Below are positions 16,329-26,284 of a DNA stretch of 64,000 nt, in pieces. The notes beneath the pieces were generated by a model. That model worked only from the letters and a program-made list of their open reading frames with translations, was not told the DNA's origin and searched no databases. The stretch is from Sandaracinaceae bacterium (GTDB lineage: Bacteria > Myxococcota_A > Polyangia > Polyangiales > Sandaracinaceae), in the NCBI GenBank assembly GCA_019637095.1, contig JAHBWG010000022.1:1-64000 (forward strand), written 5' to 3'. Made by a program: the position numbers and the translations under genes. Every line of letters starts with the position of its first letter. Position 1 is the stretch's first letter.

Positions 16329-19300
16329 ATGACCGCGACGGGACGGATGGTTCTCTTCTTGGGACTCGCCTTGGCTGCGCCGCTCACCGCGCGCGCGAAC
16401 GGCGAGCCGGTCAGCCCGGGCGCGACGGTGGGCTACGAGCTCACGCTCGCGGGCGCGACGCGCGGCGAGCGCGGCTACGCGCTCACGCTCACCGGTGTCG
16501 GCTACGAGGTCGACGGCCTCGCCGCGCTCCGCGCGCAGAGCGGGCTCGAGCTCGACGCGCAGATCACCGAGCGCGAGGAGCGGGGGACGGCGCGGCGCGT
16601 GGTGGCGCGCGCCTCGACGCGGACGGGCTCTGGCGGGCAGTTCACGCTGGCCGTGGAGCTGCCCGACCGCGCGCTCTCGGCGCCGCAGCTCGAGCTCGAG
16701 CTGCACCGCGCCGGGCAGCCGGGCCGCCGCTTCGTGTTCGGGCTCTCGCCGGAGCGCGACCTCGGGATGGACCTGCTGACCGATCGCGAGCGCTACCAGC
16801 CGGGGGAACGCGTGCGCGCGTGGGCGCGCGTGCGCGGGATCCGGACGGGGGCTCCGCTCGCGGGCCGGCGCGTGCGCCTCACGCTCTACGATCGGTCGAG
16901 CCAGCCGCTTGCCGAGCACGTCGCGGAGACCGGTCCGTCCGGCGTCGTGACGGCGGAGCTGACGCTGCCCGACACCGCGGAGGCGGGCCACCACCGCGTG
17001 CGCGCGGAGGTGCTCGGGCCCGAGGGGGGGCCCGAGGCGAACCGCGCGATCCAGGTGTGGCGCCGCACCGTCGAGCGGCTGCTCGCGGAGGTCGTGATCG
17101 ATCGCGCCGACGAGGACGGCGTCGCGCTCGTGCGGCCGGGCGGGCCGCTCGCGGGACGCGTGCGCGTGACGACGCCGAGCGGCACGCCGGTGCGCGGGGC
17201 GACGGTGGAGGTGCGCGTGCGCGAGGGCGCCGCGCCGGTGACGCTCACGACCGACGCCGAGGGCAACGCGCAATTCGATTTGCGGGCACCGAGCTACCTC
17301 GCCGGCGACGTCGGCTCGCAGGTGCTCGACGCCCGCGCGGTGCACGCCGCGTACGGGACGATCACCGCGTCGGCGCGCTACCTGGTGGCGCGCGTCCCCT
17401 CGGTGGTCGGCGCGACGGCGCGCGGCGGCGCGATCGTCCCCGAGGTCGACGCGACCGTCTACGTCAGCGTGAGCGATCCGCGCGGCCGGCCGCTGATCCG
17501 CGGGACGGAAGTGGTCGTGCGCGGCGCGGGGCTCCCGCCGGACGGACGGCGCGGGGTGCTCGACGAGCTCGGCTTCGCGGAGGTCGTGGTGCGCCTGCCG
17601 CGCGGCGCCGCGTCGCGCATGCAGGGCGGCGCGTGCAGCGGCCGCGTCGCGGCGACGTTCGAGGTGGAGGTGCGCCTCGACCCGCCGCGCTTCAGCCGGG
17701 TCTGCGTGCCCGTCACCGCCGACGCGGAGGTCGCGGTCGAGGTCACGAGCGCGCCGCTCGCGGCGCCGGGTACCAGCGCAGCGGTGCGCGTCGCGCGGCG
17801 GCCGTCGGCGCGCGGCCGCCCGGTGCTCGTCGAGGCGCTCTATGGCGGTCGCGCCGTCGCCTTCGCGTGGATCGAAGGGGGCCGCGACACGGGCGAGCTC
17901 GCGCTGCCGCGCGATCTGCTCGGGGTGATCGAGCTGCGCGCGCGCGCGTTGCGCGGCGCGAACGACCGCGAGCCGGGGACCGAGCCGGGCGCGACGGCGT
18001 TCGGGGTCGGCTCGTTCGACGCGGTGCTCGTGCGACCGGCCGACGCGTTCTCGCTGAGCGTCGCGCCGGAGCGCCCGCGCTACCTCGTGCAGGAGCGCGC
18101 GTCGGTCGCGCTCACCGCCTCCGCGAACGACGCGCGCGGCTGGGCGGCGCTGCTCGTCCGCGACGAGGCCGCGCACGGCGGCGAGGGCGCGTGGGACCTC
18201 TTCTGGATGCGCGGCGCCCTCCACCGCGCGGTGACGCGGCCCCAGAGCGAGGCGAACACGCGGTTCGTGCGCGCGTCGCTCGCGGGCTCGCTCGGGATCG
18301 ATCCCGAGCCCATGCGCCCGCCCGAGCTCGAGCCGCCGTACTGGCGCGGCTCACGGCACCACCAGCCGTACCGCGAGGACCTCCAGGCGGGGCGCGGGGT
18401 CCTGCGCGACCCGACGGCGCAGCGCGAAGAGCTCCTGCGCCGCGGGCTCGGGCGCTACGAGCTGCTGCTCGAGCAGGTCGTCGCGCAGCTCGGGCCGGCC
18501 GCGCGTGACCGCGCGCCGATCGTGCAGGGCCGCGGCTTCCACCCGCAGGTGCTCGAGCACCTCATGGCGAGCGGGCGCCTCGACCGCCGCACCTCGCGCA
18601 CCCTCGGCGGCCAGCCGATCACCGTGGCGATGATCGAGGCCGCGGACCCGGGCTTCTCGTTCGACGTCGTCGGGCGCCGCGTCGCGCGGCAGCGGCTCTC
18701 GAAGCTGCTCGTCGCGCTCCTGAACCTGACCGACCCCGACAACTCGAACGCGCAGCGCGCGAGCGCGAACCTGCCGCCCGAGCGCTGGCTCGGCACGCTC
18801 GTGCAGCTCGGCATGGTGCAGGCGCACGACCTGACCGACCCGTGGGGCAACGCGTACGTATTCCGGCGCGTGACCGGCCGGCGCCCGCGCGTCGCGGTGA
18901 GCGATCGCGCGCTCGACTGGGAGCTCGCCTCGCCCGGCCCCGACGGGCGGCTGAACACCGCGGACGACGTCGCCGATCCGTTCGCGCGCGCGGTGCCCGC
19001 GGGCACCCCCTACGCGGTGGTGAGCGGTGAGGAGAGCCTCATGCGCCAGCTCGCCGCGCTCGCGCCGTCGGGCACGGTGCTCACGCGCATGGGGCAGGCC
19101 TACCAGCGCCTCGCGCTGGCCGCGCAGGAGGAGCAGGTCGCGGGGCCGATCAGCGCGTCCGGGAGCGAGGACTCTGATGAAGAGGTCTCGTTCGCGGAGA
19201 CCGAGTCGCTGAGCCGCGGCGATCGCGTCCAAGCCGAGGCCGGCGGCGCGGGCTTCGCCATGCCCGCCGGGGCGCCGGCGCCCGCGCGCGCGCGCCTCGC

Positions 19301-21524
19301 TACCCCGGAGGCCGTCGCCATGGCGCCGGCGGAGCCGGCGGCGGACGACGCGCCGAGCGACGGCCGCTTCCAGGTCGCGCAGGAGAGTCGCGCCGAGGCG
19401 CTCGGCACGCTCGTGCGCGAGGACTTCCCGGCCACCCTCTTCTTCGTCGGCGAGGTGCCGCTCGAGGGCGGCCGCGCCGCGATCGAGGTGCCCCTCGCGG
19501 ACGCGCTCACCACCTACCGGCTGGAGGCGATCGCGTGGACCGCGAGCGGCTGGACGACGAGCGGCGAGGCGCGCCTGCGCGTCGATCAGCGCGCGCTCGT
19601 CGACGCGCCGGTGCCGGAGCACGCGACCGCCGGCGATCGCGTGCGCCTGCCCGTGCGCGTCGAGAACCGCACCGACGAGCCGCTGCCGCTGCGCCTCGTC
19701 GTCGAGGCCGAGGGTGGCCTCGCGCTCGCGCCGGTCGCGCCGATCGAGCTGACGCTCCCCGCGCGTGGCGCGACCGAGTCGATCGTGGAGCTCGCGCTGA
19801 CCCAGCCCGGCGAGGGCCGCGTCGTCGTCTCGATCGAGAGCGCGGGCCGCGGCATCGACGCGGTGCGCCGCCCGATGCGCGTGCTCGCCGACGCGCGCAC
19901 CGCCCGCGATCGCAGGGTCGCCCTCGTCGACGGCGGCGCGAGCGTCGTGATCGACGTCCCGCGCGAGGCGAGCGAGCGCGGCCCGGGGCAGGTCCGCGTC
20001 ACGACCGGCGCCCGCATGTTCGGCGACCTCGACGGAAGCGACGGCTCGCTCTGGGCCGCCTGGGCGCTGGTCATGGCCGGCGAGCCGCTCCCGGATGCGC
20101 TCGCGGAGCGCGTGCACGAGTGGCTCACCTACGAAGATCACGGGCAAGAGTACTTGCGCGAGCCCCGAGAGAGCTCGCTCGCCCTCGGCGCGAGCTGGCG
20201 CGAGGCGCGGCTCGGTGACCGAGACGCGGCGCGCGCGCTGCGCGCCGTCGGCCAGAACCTCCCGGCGCGCGAGCGCCTGCGCCAGCTCGATCCGTCGGCG
20301 CTCGGCGACGAGGCCTCGTGGCTCTTGCTCGCGCTGGCGCCGGTCGCGCAGGACCTCGACCGGCGTCCCGCGCTCCGCGAAGACGCCTCCCGCCTGCTCG
20401 CGCGGCTGCGCGAGATCGCCGCGATCCACGCGACCGGCCAGAGCGACGCCCCCGTCGCCTGGTCGCGCGCGGCCGCCGCGCTCGCGCTCTCCGGCGGCAT
20501 GCAGCCGCGCGCCGAGGAGCTGGTGCGCCGGACCGAGCGGCACCTCGTGCGCGTCGGCGACGCGGCCTGGGTGGAGCCCGAGGCCTACTTCGGGGGGCGT
20601 GAGCCGCGCGCGCAGCCGACCGCGCTGCTCGCGCTCGCGCAGATCGCGCTCGGCCGTCGTGCCCCGGCGCTCGAGCTCGTGCGCGCGCTCGCCGAGATGC
20701 ACCTGAGCGGCGCGGTCGCGCCGCCGCCGTGGATCGTCGAGGGCGACATCGTCCCGCCACCGTGCTTCTTCGGGCTCGATCGCTACCTCGCCGCGGCCGC
20801 GGCCGCGCGCTTGACCACCGCGGCGGGCGCGAGCGCGGATCCGGTCGTGCGCCTCGACGGAGCGCGCGTCGAGACGGTGCGCGAAGGCGGCGTCACGATC
20901 GCGCGGCTCGCCGGTGTCGGCGCGCCCGGGCGGCACGAGCTGCGCGTCGAGCTCCCCGAGGGCGCGGTCGCGCTCGCGCACTTCGCCGTCGCCTACCTCG
21001 TGCCTTGGGACGTGACGCCGCGCCGCGACGCGCGCATCGAGGTCGCCCTCGACGGCGAGCGCGGGGCCCGCGACACGCGCGCGGGCCTGCGCCTGCGCGT
21101 GCAGAACCGCGGGGCGCGGCTGCTCACCCAGCCGGTCGTCGAGATCGAGCTGCCCGCGGGCAGCGAGCTCGACGAGCCGACGCGCGAGCGGCTCGCTTCG
21201 CTCCTGCGCGCCGACGCGCACATGGAGGGCCGCACGCTGATCCTGCCGCTGCGCGCGCTCTCGCCCGGCGGCTGGGTCGTGCTGCCGCTGCCCGTGCGCT
21301 GGGCGCTCTCCGGCTCGCTCCGCGGGCTCGGCGTGGTCGCCTACGACGCGCTCGGGCCGGATCGCGCCGACGTGCTGCCGATCTCGATCCGTCGCTCGGA
21401 GGCCGTCGAGCTCGCCGACGAAGGGCCCGAGCCCGAGCCCCCGGACGCCGAGGCCTCCGAGCCCGAGCGACCGATCCGTCCACCCTTGCCGCGCCTCGCG
21501 CCGCTCGCCGCGGGAGGGCTCTGA
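16329..21524 (+). CDS. alpha-2-macroglobulin-like protein with embedded GspG-like segment
   Basis: A 1731-residue secreted protein. Signal peptide MTATGRMVLFLGLALAAPLT ends near residue 23; ATG 16329 was preferred to ATG 16278 because it gives a compact signal. Repeated macroglobulin-type beta domains fill the first 600 residues (for example LLTDRERYQPGERVRAWARV, an MG2 hallmark). A segment near 835-885 (DPWGNAYVF then SPGPDGRLNTADD) resembles the C-terminal fold of type II pseudopilin GspG. The A2M hallmark (REDFPATLFFVGEVPL) starts near 1027, then an alpha-helical TED-like region. The thioester CGEQ is absent, so it cannot trap proteases covalently. It is probably periplasmic. The next gene is a paralog 3 bp downstream. 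Confidence 0.85.
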   Translation: MTATGRMVLFLGLALAAPLTARANGEPVSPGATVGYELTLAGATRGERGYALTLTGVGYEVDGLAALRAQSGLELDAQITEREERGTARRVVARASTRTGSGGQFTLAVELPDRALSAPQLELELHRAGQPGRRFVFGLSPERDLGMDLLTDRERYQPGERVRAWARVRGIRTGAPLAGRRVRLTLYDRSSQPLAEHVAETGPSGVVTAELTLPDTAEAGHHRVRAEVLGPEGGPEANRAIQVWRRTVERLLAEVVIDRADEDGVALVRPGGPLAGRVRVTTPSGTPVRGATVEVRVREGAAPVTLTTDAEGNAQFDLRAPSYLAGDVGSQVLDARAVHAAYGTITASARYLVARVPSVVGATARGGAIVPEVDATVYVSVSDPRGRPLIRGTEVVVRGAGLPPDGRRGVLDELGFAEVVVRLPRGAASRMQGGACSGRVAATFEVEVRLDPPRFSRVCVPVTADAEVAVEVTSAPLAAPGTSAAVRVARRPSARGRPVLVEALYGGRAVAFAWIEGGRDTGELALPRDLLGVIELRARALRGANDREPGTEPGATAFGVGSFDAVLVRPADAFSLSVAPERPRYLVQERASVALTASANDARGWAALLVRDEAAHGGEGAWDLFWMRGALHRAVTRPQSEANTRFVRASLAGSLGIDPEPMRPPELEPPYWRGSRHHQPYREDLQAGRGVLRDPTAQREELLRRGLGRYELLLEQVVAQLGPAARDRAPIVQGRGFHPQVLEHLMASGRLDRRTSRTLGGQPITVAMIEAADPGFSFDVVGRRVARQRLSKLLVALLNLTDPDNSNAQRASANLPPERWLGTLVQLGMVQAHDLTDPWGNAYVFRRVTGRRPRVAVSDRALDWELASPGPDGRLNTADDVADPFARAVPAGTPYAVVSGEESLMRQLAALAPSGTVLTRMGQAYQRLALAAQEEQVAGPISASGSEDSDEEVSFAETESLSRGDRVQAEAGGAGFAMPAGAPAPARARLATPEAVAMAPAEPAADDAPSDGRFQVAQESRAEALGTLVREDFPATLFFVGEVPLEGGRAAIEVPLADALTTYRLEAIAWTASGWTTSGEARLRVDQRALVDAPVPEHATAGDRVRLPVRVENRTDEPLPLRLVVEAEGGLALAPVAPIELTLPARGATESIVELALTQPGEGRVVVSIESAGRGIDAVRRPMRVLADARTARDRRVALVDGGASVVIDVPREASERGPGQVRVTTGARMFGDLDGSDGSLWAAWALVMAGEPLPDALAERVHEWLTYEDHGQEYLREPRESSLALGASWREARLGDRDAARALRAVGQNLPARERLRQLDPSALGDEASWLLLALAPVAQDLDRRPALREDASRLLARLREIAAIHATGQSDAPVAWSRAAAALALSGGMQPRAEELVRRTERHLVRVGDAAWVEPEAYFGGREPRAQPTALLALAQIALGRRAPALELVRALAEMHLSGAVAPPPWIVEGDIVPPPCFFGLDRYLAAAAAARLTTAAGASADPVVRLDGARVETVREGGVTIARLAGVGAPGRHELRVELPEGAVALAHFAVAYLVPWDVTPRRDARIEVALDGERGARDTRAGLRLRVQNRGARLLTQPVVEIELPAGSELDEPTRERLASLLRADAHMEGRTLILPLRALSPGGWVVLPLPVRWALSGSLRGLGVVAYDALGPDRADVLPISIRRSEAVELADEGPEPEPPDAEASEPERPIRPPLPRLAPLAAGGL

Positions 21525-21527
21525 GCC

Positions 21528-24500
21528 ATGCGTACCACGCAACTCGTCTTTCTCTCTTCGATCCTCGCGCTCGCGCCCTCGCTCGCCAGCGCGCAGGCCG
21601 GGCGCGCGCGCGTCGCGCGCGGCGGCGTCGACGGCGTCGAGCTCGGCCTCGAGGGCGGGCTCGTCGCGCCGCGCGGCGGCACGCTGCGCTGGATCGCCAC
21701 CGCGTACGAGGTCGCCGGCCTTTCGGAGCTCCGGCCGGCCCCCGGCGCGACGATCCACGTCTCGACCGCGCTCGAGCGGCAGACCGACGACGCGCTCGAG
21801 GTGCGCACCGACGCGGACGGCCGCGCGCTGCTCGCGCTGGCGATCCCCGAGGACGCGCCCGCCACGTTCGGCGTCGTGCTGCGCCTCGTGCACGCGAACG
21901 GGATCCAGCGTCGCTACGACCTCGAGGTGCGGGTGGGCGCCTCGCAGGCGCTCGAGGTCCACTTCGGGCGCGACCGGATCCCGCCCGGCGGGACCGCGCG
22001 CACGTTCGGGCGGCTCTTCGCCGCGCGCTCGCGCGTCGGTCTCGCGGGCCAGCGCGTCCGGCTCACGCTGCGCGACGCGCACGGCCGCCCGCTCGGCGCG
22101 TCCGCCGAGGTCACGACCGACGCGGCGGGCCTCTTCGCGCGCACCTTCCGGATCCCCTCCGAGACGCGCGGCGCCGTCGAGGTCGAGGCCCGCGCGGGCA
22201 CCGACGAGCACCCGGTCGTCGCGCGCGCGCTCGTCGACGTCGGGCCGCCCGCGCCGCCGGCGCTCCTCGTCGCGGTCGCGCCCGAGCGGTGGCGCGTGCG
22301 GCCGGGCGAGCGGGTGAGCATCGACGTGGTCGTGCGCAACCCGGCGGGCCGCCCGCTCGCGGGCACGACGGTCAACCTCGACGGCGCGCACCGGGACGCG
22401 GTCGGTCGCACCTCGACCACCGACGCGCGCGGTCGCGCGCGCCTCTCGTGGGAGGTCCCCGCCTACTCGAGCGGGATCCACGACCTCGGCCTCGGCGTCA
22501 CCGCGCACCGAGAGGGCTGGGGCCAAGGTCACGGCAGCGCGCCGGTCCGCGTCGCCGCCGACGCCTACGCGCTCGCGCTGGCCGTCGAGGGCGGCGCGCT
22601 CGTGCCCTCGCTCGGCGGTCGCGTGTACGTGCGCGTCGTCGATCCAGACGGCCTCCCCGCGGCGCCCGGCGTCGAGGTCCAGGCGGACGGTCCGCGGCTG
22701 CCGCCCGGCGGCCTGCGCGCGCGCACCGACGCGGCGGGGATCGCGACGCTCGACGTGACCCTCCCGCGCGCGTCGGGCACGAGCGCGGATCGCTGCGGCG
22801 GCGAGACGGCGACCGCGCTCGACCTCGCGGTCGGCGGCGTGACCCTCGCCACGTGCCTCGCCCTCGACCCCGACGCGTCGGCGCGCGTGCGCCTCTCGCG
22901 CTCGGTCGTCAGCGCCGGCGGCACGCTCGAGGTCGAGGTCGACCGGGTGGCCGGGGCGGCGCGGATGCCCGTCGAGGTCACCGTGCTCTCGCCCGACGGT
23001 CCGTCGGCGATCGCCGCGGCGCTCGTCGCGCCCGGCGCCCGCACCGTGCAAGTCGCGTTGCCCGAGGACGCGGGCGGGCTCGTGTGGGTCCGCGCACGCC
23101 CGCTCGCCGGCGCGGCGCGCGAGGTCGTGCGGGGCGGCGTGACCGGCGCGTGGGTCGTCTCGAGCGCGCCGCTGACGGCCTCGGCGTCGCTCGCGCCGAG
23201 CGGCGAGGTCACCGTCGGCTTCGGCGGTCCGGCCACCGGCGAGCGCAGCGCGCTGGTCGTCGCCGCGCCGATCGACGAGGCGCGCGCGCTCCACGACCGG
23301 CTCACCGCGTCGATGCACGGCCCGCTCGGCGATCTGCGCCGCCCGCTCGGCGACGCCACCGAGGCGCTGCTCGCGGCCGCGATCGCCGCGAACCTCGGGC
23401 CCGACGAGGCGGCGCCGGCGGTGCTCCGCGGCGCGCGCACGGTGCCGAGCCCCGCCCCCGCGGACCTCGCGGCGGCGGGACTCTTGCGCGACCCGTGGCG
23501 CTCGCGCGCGCGGTTCGTCACCGGCCGGCTCGCGCTGCTCGTACGCGCGCTCGAGGGCTACGTCGCGGCGAGCGTCCCCGAGCGCGTCGAGGACGTCGCG
23601 ATCGTCGGCCCGCGCGGCTTCACCTTCAACGCGCAGATCCTCGAGTCCGTCGCCGCGAGCGGTCAGCTCGGCCCGGCCGGCGCGACGGGGTTGGGCGGCG
23701 ACCCGCTGACGATCGAGGCGCTCTCGCGCTTCGACCCGACGCTCACCTACGACAACGTCGCGCGCCGCATCACGCGCGAGCGGCTGTTCCGGCTCGTCGT
23801 CGCGCTGCGCGGCTTCGTCGCGCAGCACGGGTTCGATCTGCCGTGGAGTCGGCTCGGCGACCCGAGCGAGTGGATGCGCCAGCTCCAGGGTCGGTACGCG
23901 CCCGGCGTCGGCAACATCACGCGCGAGCACCTCGTCGACGGCTGGGGCCGCCCGTTCGCGTTGCGCCCGAGCGCGGGTGGGCGCGCGCGCTTCGCCTTCG
24001 TCGATCCGCTCGGCTCGTGGGAGCTCGTCTCCGCGGGGCCGGACGGCCGCTTCGGCAGCGCGGACGACCAGTGGGATCCGACGGCCCGCGTGCTGCGCTC
24101 GGGCACCCCGTACGCCGACGCGGTCGGCGAGGACGTGCTCGTCGCGCGGCTCGCGGGCGTCGAGCTCGGCCGCGCGAGCATCGAGCTGTTGCGCAACGTC
24201 GAGCCGCGCGCGAGCGCGGCGTACGTCCCCCACCAGGCGAGCTCTCCGGGGCGGGCACGCGCGAGGGAGCTGTGGGACCGCGTGCCCGGCGTGCTCAGCC
24301 CGCCGCTCGATCCGCTCGGCCTGCGTCGTCCTGGCCAGCCGGGCGACGGCGCCGGCGGGACGATCGCGCGGCTCGGCGCGGCGGGAGGCCAGGTCCGGCT
24401 CGCGCTCGACGAGGAGCCGCGCACGTGGGGCGCGGTCGTCTGGGCGTGGACGGACGGCGGGTACGGCGCGAGCGCGCTCTCGAGCACGCTCGCCGGCTCG

Positions 24501-26270
24501 CCGCTCATCGTCGAGGCCGAGTGGCCTCCGTTCCTGCGCACCGGCGAGCCGGTCGAGCTCGACGTCACCGTGACCAACGTCACCGGCGCGGCGCTCGATC
24601 TCGCGCCCTCGGCGGACGTGCCGGGCGTCGACGCGCAGGCGCCGTCGGCGCTCGCGATCGGCGCCGGCGAGGCCGCCGCGACGACGCTGCGGCTCTCGCC
24701 CCGCGGCGAGCCGGCGGGCGGCCGGGCGCGCTTCGCGCTGCGCGCGGGCGGCGAGGCGCTGCGCCGCGTCGAGTGGGCGTTCGCGACGCTCGCGCCGACG
24801 CACCCGCAGCGCCTGCGCGCCGCCGGGCTCGCGCGCGGGCGCGCGTGGCGCGTCCGCTGGGACGCGCCCGAGGACGCGCGCTTCACGTCGGGCCGCGTCA
24901 TCGTGCTCGCGCCCTCCGCGCTCTCGGGCGACCCGGACCTCGAAGACCTCCGCCGCCGCGACCCCGCGCTCGTCGCGTTCTCCGACGCGCTCGCCGGTCG
25001 TCGCGCGGACCCCGAGGTGTGGGCGACGCTGCTGCGCCGCCAGCGCCCGGATGGCTTCGTGCAGGGCGACGACGAGTTCGTCTCCACGGCCTGCGCGGCC
25101 GTCGCCTGGGCGGCGGCGGATCGCTACGACGCCGACGCGCGCGCGGCCCTCGCGCGCTTGCGCGGCGCGCTCTACGGCCTCGGCGATCCGGGCGGCGGGG
25201 TGTCGGACCCGGTGATGCTGCGTACGGCGGCGGCGGCGCTCGGCGCGCTCGCCGCGGGGGGCGTCCCGGCGGTCGGCGACGGCGCGTCGAGCGATCCGGT
25301 CGCGAACCTCGCGACGGCGATCCGCGCGGCGCTGCGGCGCACCGTGCGCTCGCAGCCCGAGGAGCCGAGCCTCGCGGCGCGCGCGGCGGCGGCGCTGCTG
25401 CTCTCGGATCCGCGCGACGCGTACGGGCTCGCGATGCTCGAGGCGGCCTCGCGCCACCTCGAGGATGCGCCGGACGGCGGGGCGCGCGTCGTGCCGTCGT
25501 CGCGCCTCGCGGGCGACCTCGAGTCGGTCGGGGCGACGGCGGCCCTCGCGGTGGCTGCGCACCAAGCCGGCGACGACGCGCTCGCCGAGCGGCTCGCGCG
25601 CGGAGCGCTCGGGCGCGATCACGCGGCCCTGCGCGCGGGCGGCGAGGTCGCGTTCTGGTGGCTCGCGGCGGGCGCGTACGGCGTGCTGGGCGCGGACGCG
25701 ACCTCCGCCGAGGTGGTGATCGACGGGCAGCGTCACGCGGTGGCGCTCGAGGGCGGCCGCGGCGTGGTCCCCCTCGAGGCGCGCGGGGGCGCGCACGAGG
25801 TCGTCGTCGAGGCGGCGGGCGGCGCCGCGTTCGTCCGCGTCGAGGCGGCGGCGGGGCGCGCCTTCACGACCCGCACGAGCGGGCCGTACACCCTCGAGCT
25901 CGACGGCGACGTGGGCGACACGGTGACCGGCGCCGGCCTCGAGCTGACGATCGTCGCGCGGCGCGAGATCCGCGAGCCGACCCTGCTCTACGTCTCGCTG
26001 CCCGCCGGCGTCACGGTGACCGACGCGCTGCGCGAGCGGCTCTCGTATGCGAGCGGGGTGTCGCGGGTCGAGGCGCGGGATCCGGCGCTGCTCCGCGTCT
26101 GGCTCGCGCCGATGGCCTCGGGCACGCGGCACACGCTGCCGCTCGCGTTCCCCTGGACGGTGCGCGGCACCCTCCACGGGCTCGGCGCCGCGGTGCACCC
26201 GGTCGGCCGTCCCGAGGCGATGACGGTGCTCGCGCCGCGCCGCCTCGACGTCCCTGCCGCGGCGCGCTGA
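21528..26270 (+). CDS. alpha-2-macroglobulin-like paralog with embedded GspG-like segment
   Basis: A 1580-residue protein with signal peptide MRTTQLVFLSSILALAPS (cleavage near 22) and the same domain order as its upstream neighbour. Beta domains fill about 30-560. A conserved helical stretch around 690-790 is followed by a GspG-like segment near 800-850 (DGWGRPFAL, then SAGPDGRFGSADDQWDP). Further beta domains lead to a helical TED-like region without CGEQ. It is shorter because the acidic linker near residues 940-1010 of the first protein is missing. Three bases separate the genes, so they form one transcript and perhaps one complex. Sequence divergence is high, so the duplication is old. 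Confidence 0.83.
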   Translation: MRTTQLVFLSSILALAPSLASAQAGRARVARGGVDGVELGLEGGLVAPRGGTLRWIATAYEVAGLSELRPAPGATIHVSTALERQTDDALEVRTDADGRALLALAIPEDAPATFGVVLRLVHANGIQRRYDLEVRVGASQALEVHFGRDRIPPGGTARTFGRLFAARSRVGLAGQRVRLTLRDAHGRPLGASAEVTTDAAGLFARTFRIPSETRGAVEVEARAGTDEHPVVARALVDVGPPAPPALLVAVAPERWRVRPGERVSIDVVVRNPAGRPLAGTTVNLDGAHRDAVGRTSTTDARGRARLSWEVPAYSSGIHDLGLGVTAHREGWGQGHGSAPVRVAADAYALALAVEGGALVPSLGGRVYVRVVDPDGLPAAPGVEVQADGPRLPPGGLRARTDAAGIATLDVTLPRASGTSADRCGGETATALDLAVGGVTLATCLALDPDASARVRLSRSVVSAGGTLEVEVDRVAGAARMPVEVTVLSPDGPSAIAAALVAPGARTVQVALPEDAGGLVWVRARPLAGAAREVVRGGVTGAWVVSSAPLTASASLAPSGEVTVGFGGPATGERSALVVAAPIDEARALHDRLTASMHGPLGDLRRPLGDATEALLAAAIAANLGPDEAAPAVLRGARTVPSPAPADLAAAGLLRDPWRSRARFVTGRLALLVRALEGYVAASVPERVEDVAIVGPRGFTFNAQILESVAASGQLGPAGATGLGGDPLTIEALSRFDPTLTYDNVARRITRERLFRLVVALRGFVAQHGFDLPWSRLGDPSEWMRQLQGRYAPGVGNITREHLVDGWGRPFALRPSAGGRARFAFVDPLGSWELVSAGPDGRFGSADDQWDPTARVLRSGTPYADAVGEDVLVARLAGVELGRASIELLRNVEPRASAAYVPHQASSPGRARARELWDRVPGVLSPPLDPLGLRRPGQPGDGAGGTIARLGAAGGQVRLALDEEPRTWGAVVWAWTDGGYGASALSSTLAGSPLIVEAEWPPFLRTGEPVELDVTVTNVTGAALDLAPSADVPGVDAQAPSALAIGAGEAAATTLRLSPRGEPAGGRARFALRAGGEALRRVEWAFATLAPTHPQRLRAAGLARGRAWRVRWDAPEDARFTSGRVIVLAPSALSGDPDLEDLRRRDPALVAFSDALAGRRADPEVWATLLRRQRPDGFVQGDDEFVSTACAAVAWAAADRYDADARAALARLRGALYGLGDPGGGVSDPVMLRTAAAALGALAAGGVPAVGDGASSDPVANLATAIRAALRRTVRSQPEEPSLAARAAAALLLSDPRDAYGLAMLEAASRHLEDAPDGGARVVPSSRLAGDLESVGATAALAVAAHQAGDDALAERLARGALGRDHAALRAGGEVAFWWLAAGAYGVLGADATSAEVVIDGQRHAVALEGGRGVVPLEARGGAHEVVVEAAGGAAFVRVEAAAGRAFTTRTSGPYTLELDGDVGDTVTGAGLELTIVARREIREPTLLYVSLPAGVTVTDALRERLSYASGVSRVEARDPALLRVWLAPMASGTRHTLPLAFPWTVRGTLHGLGAAVHPVGRPEAMTVLAPRRLDVPAAAR

Positions 26271-26284
26271 GCAGGACCCACGGG

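Noticed and set aside
18351..26198. Very long open frame on the minus strand opposite the macroglobulin genes
   Set aside because: Composition is Arg/Ala/Gly/His-rich without domains; such frames are expected opposite GC-rich genes.
16329..26270. Covalent protease trapping by the macroglobulins
   Set aside because: No CGEQ thioester motif in either protein.
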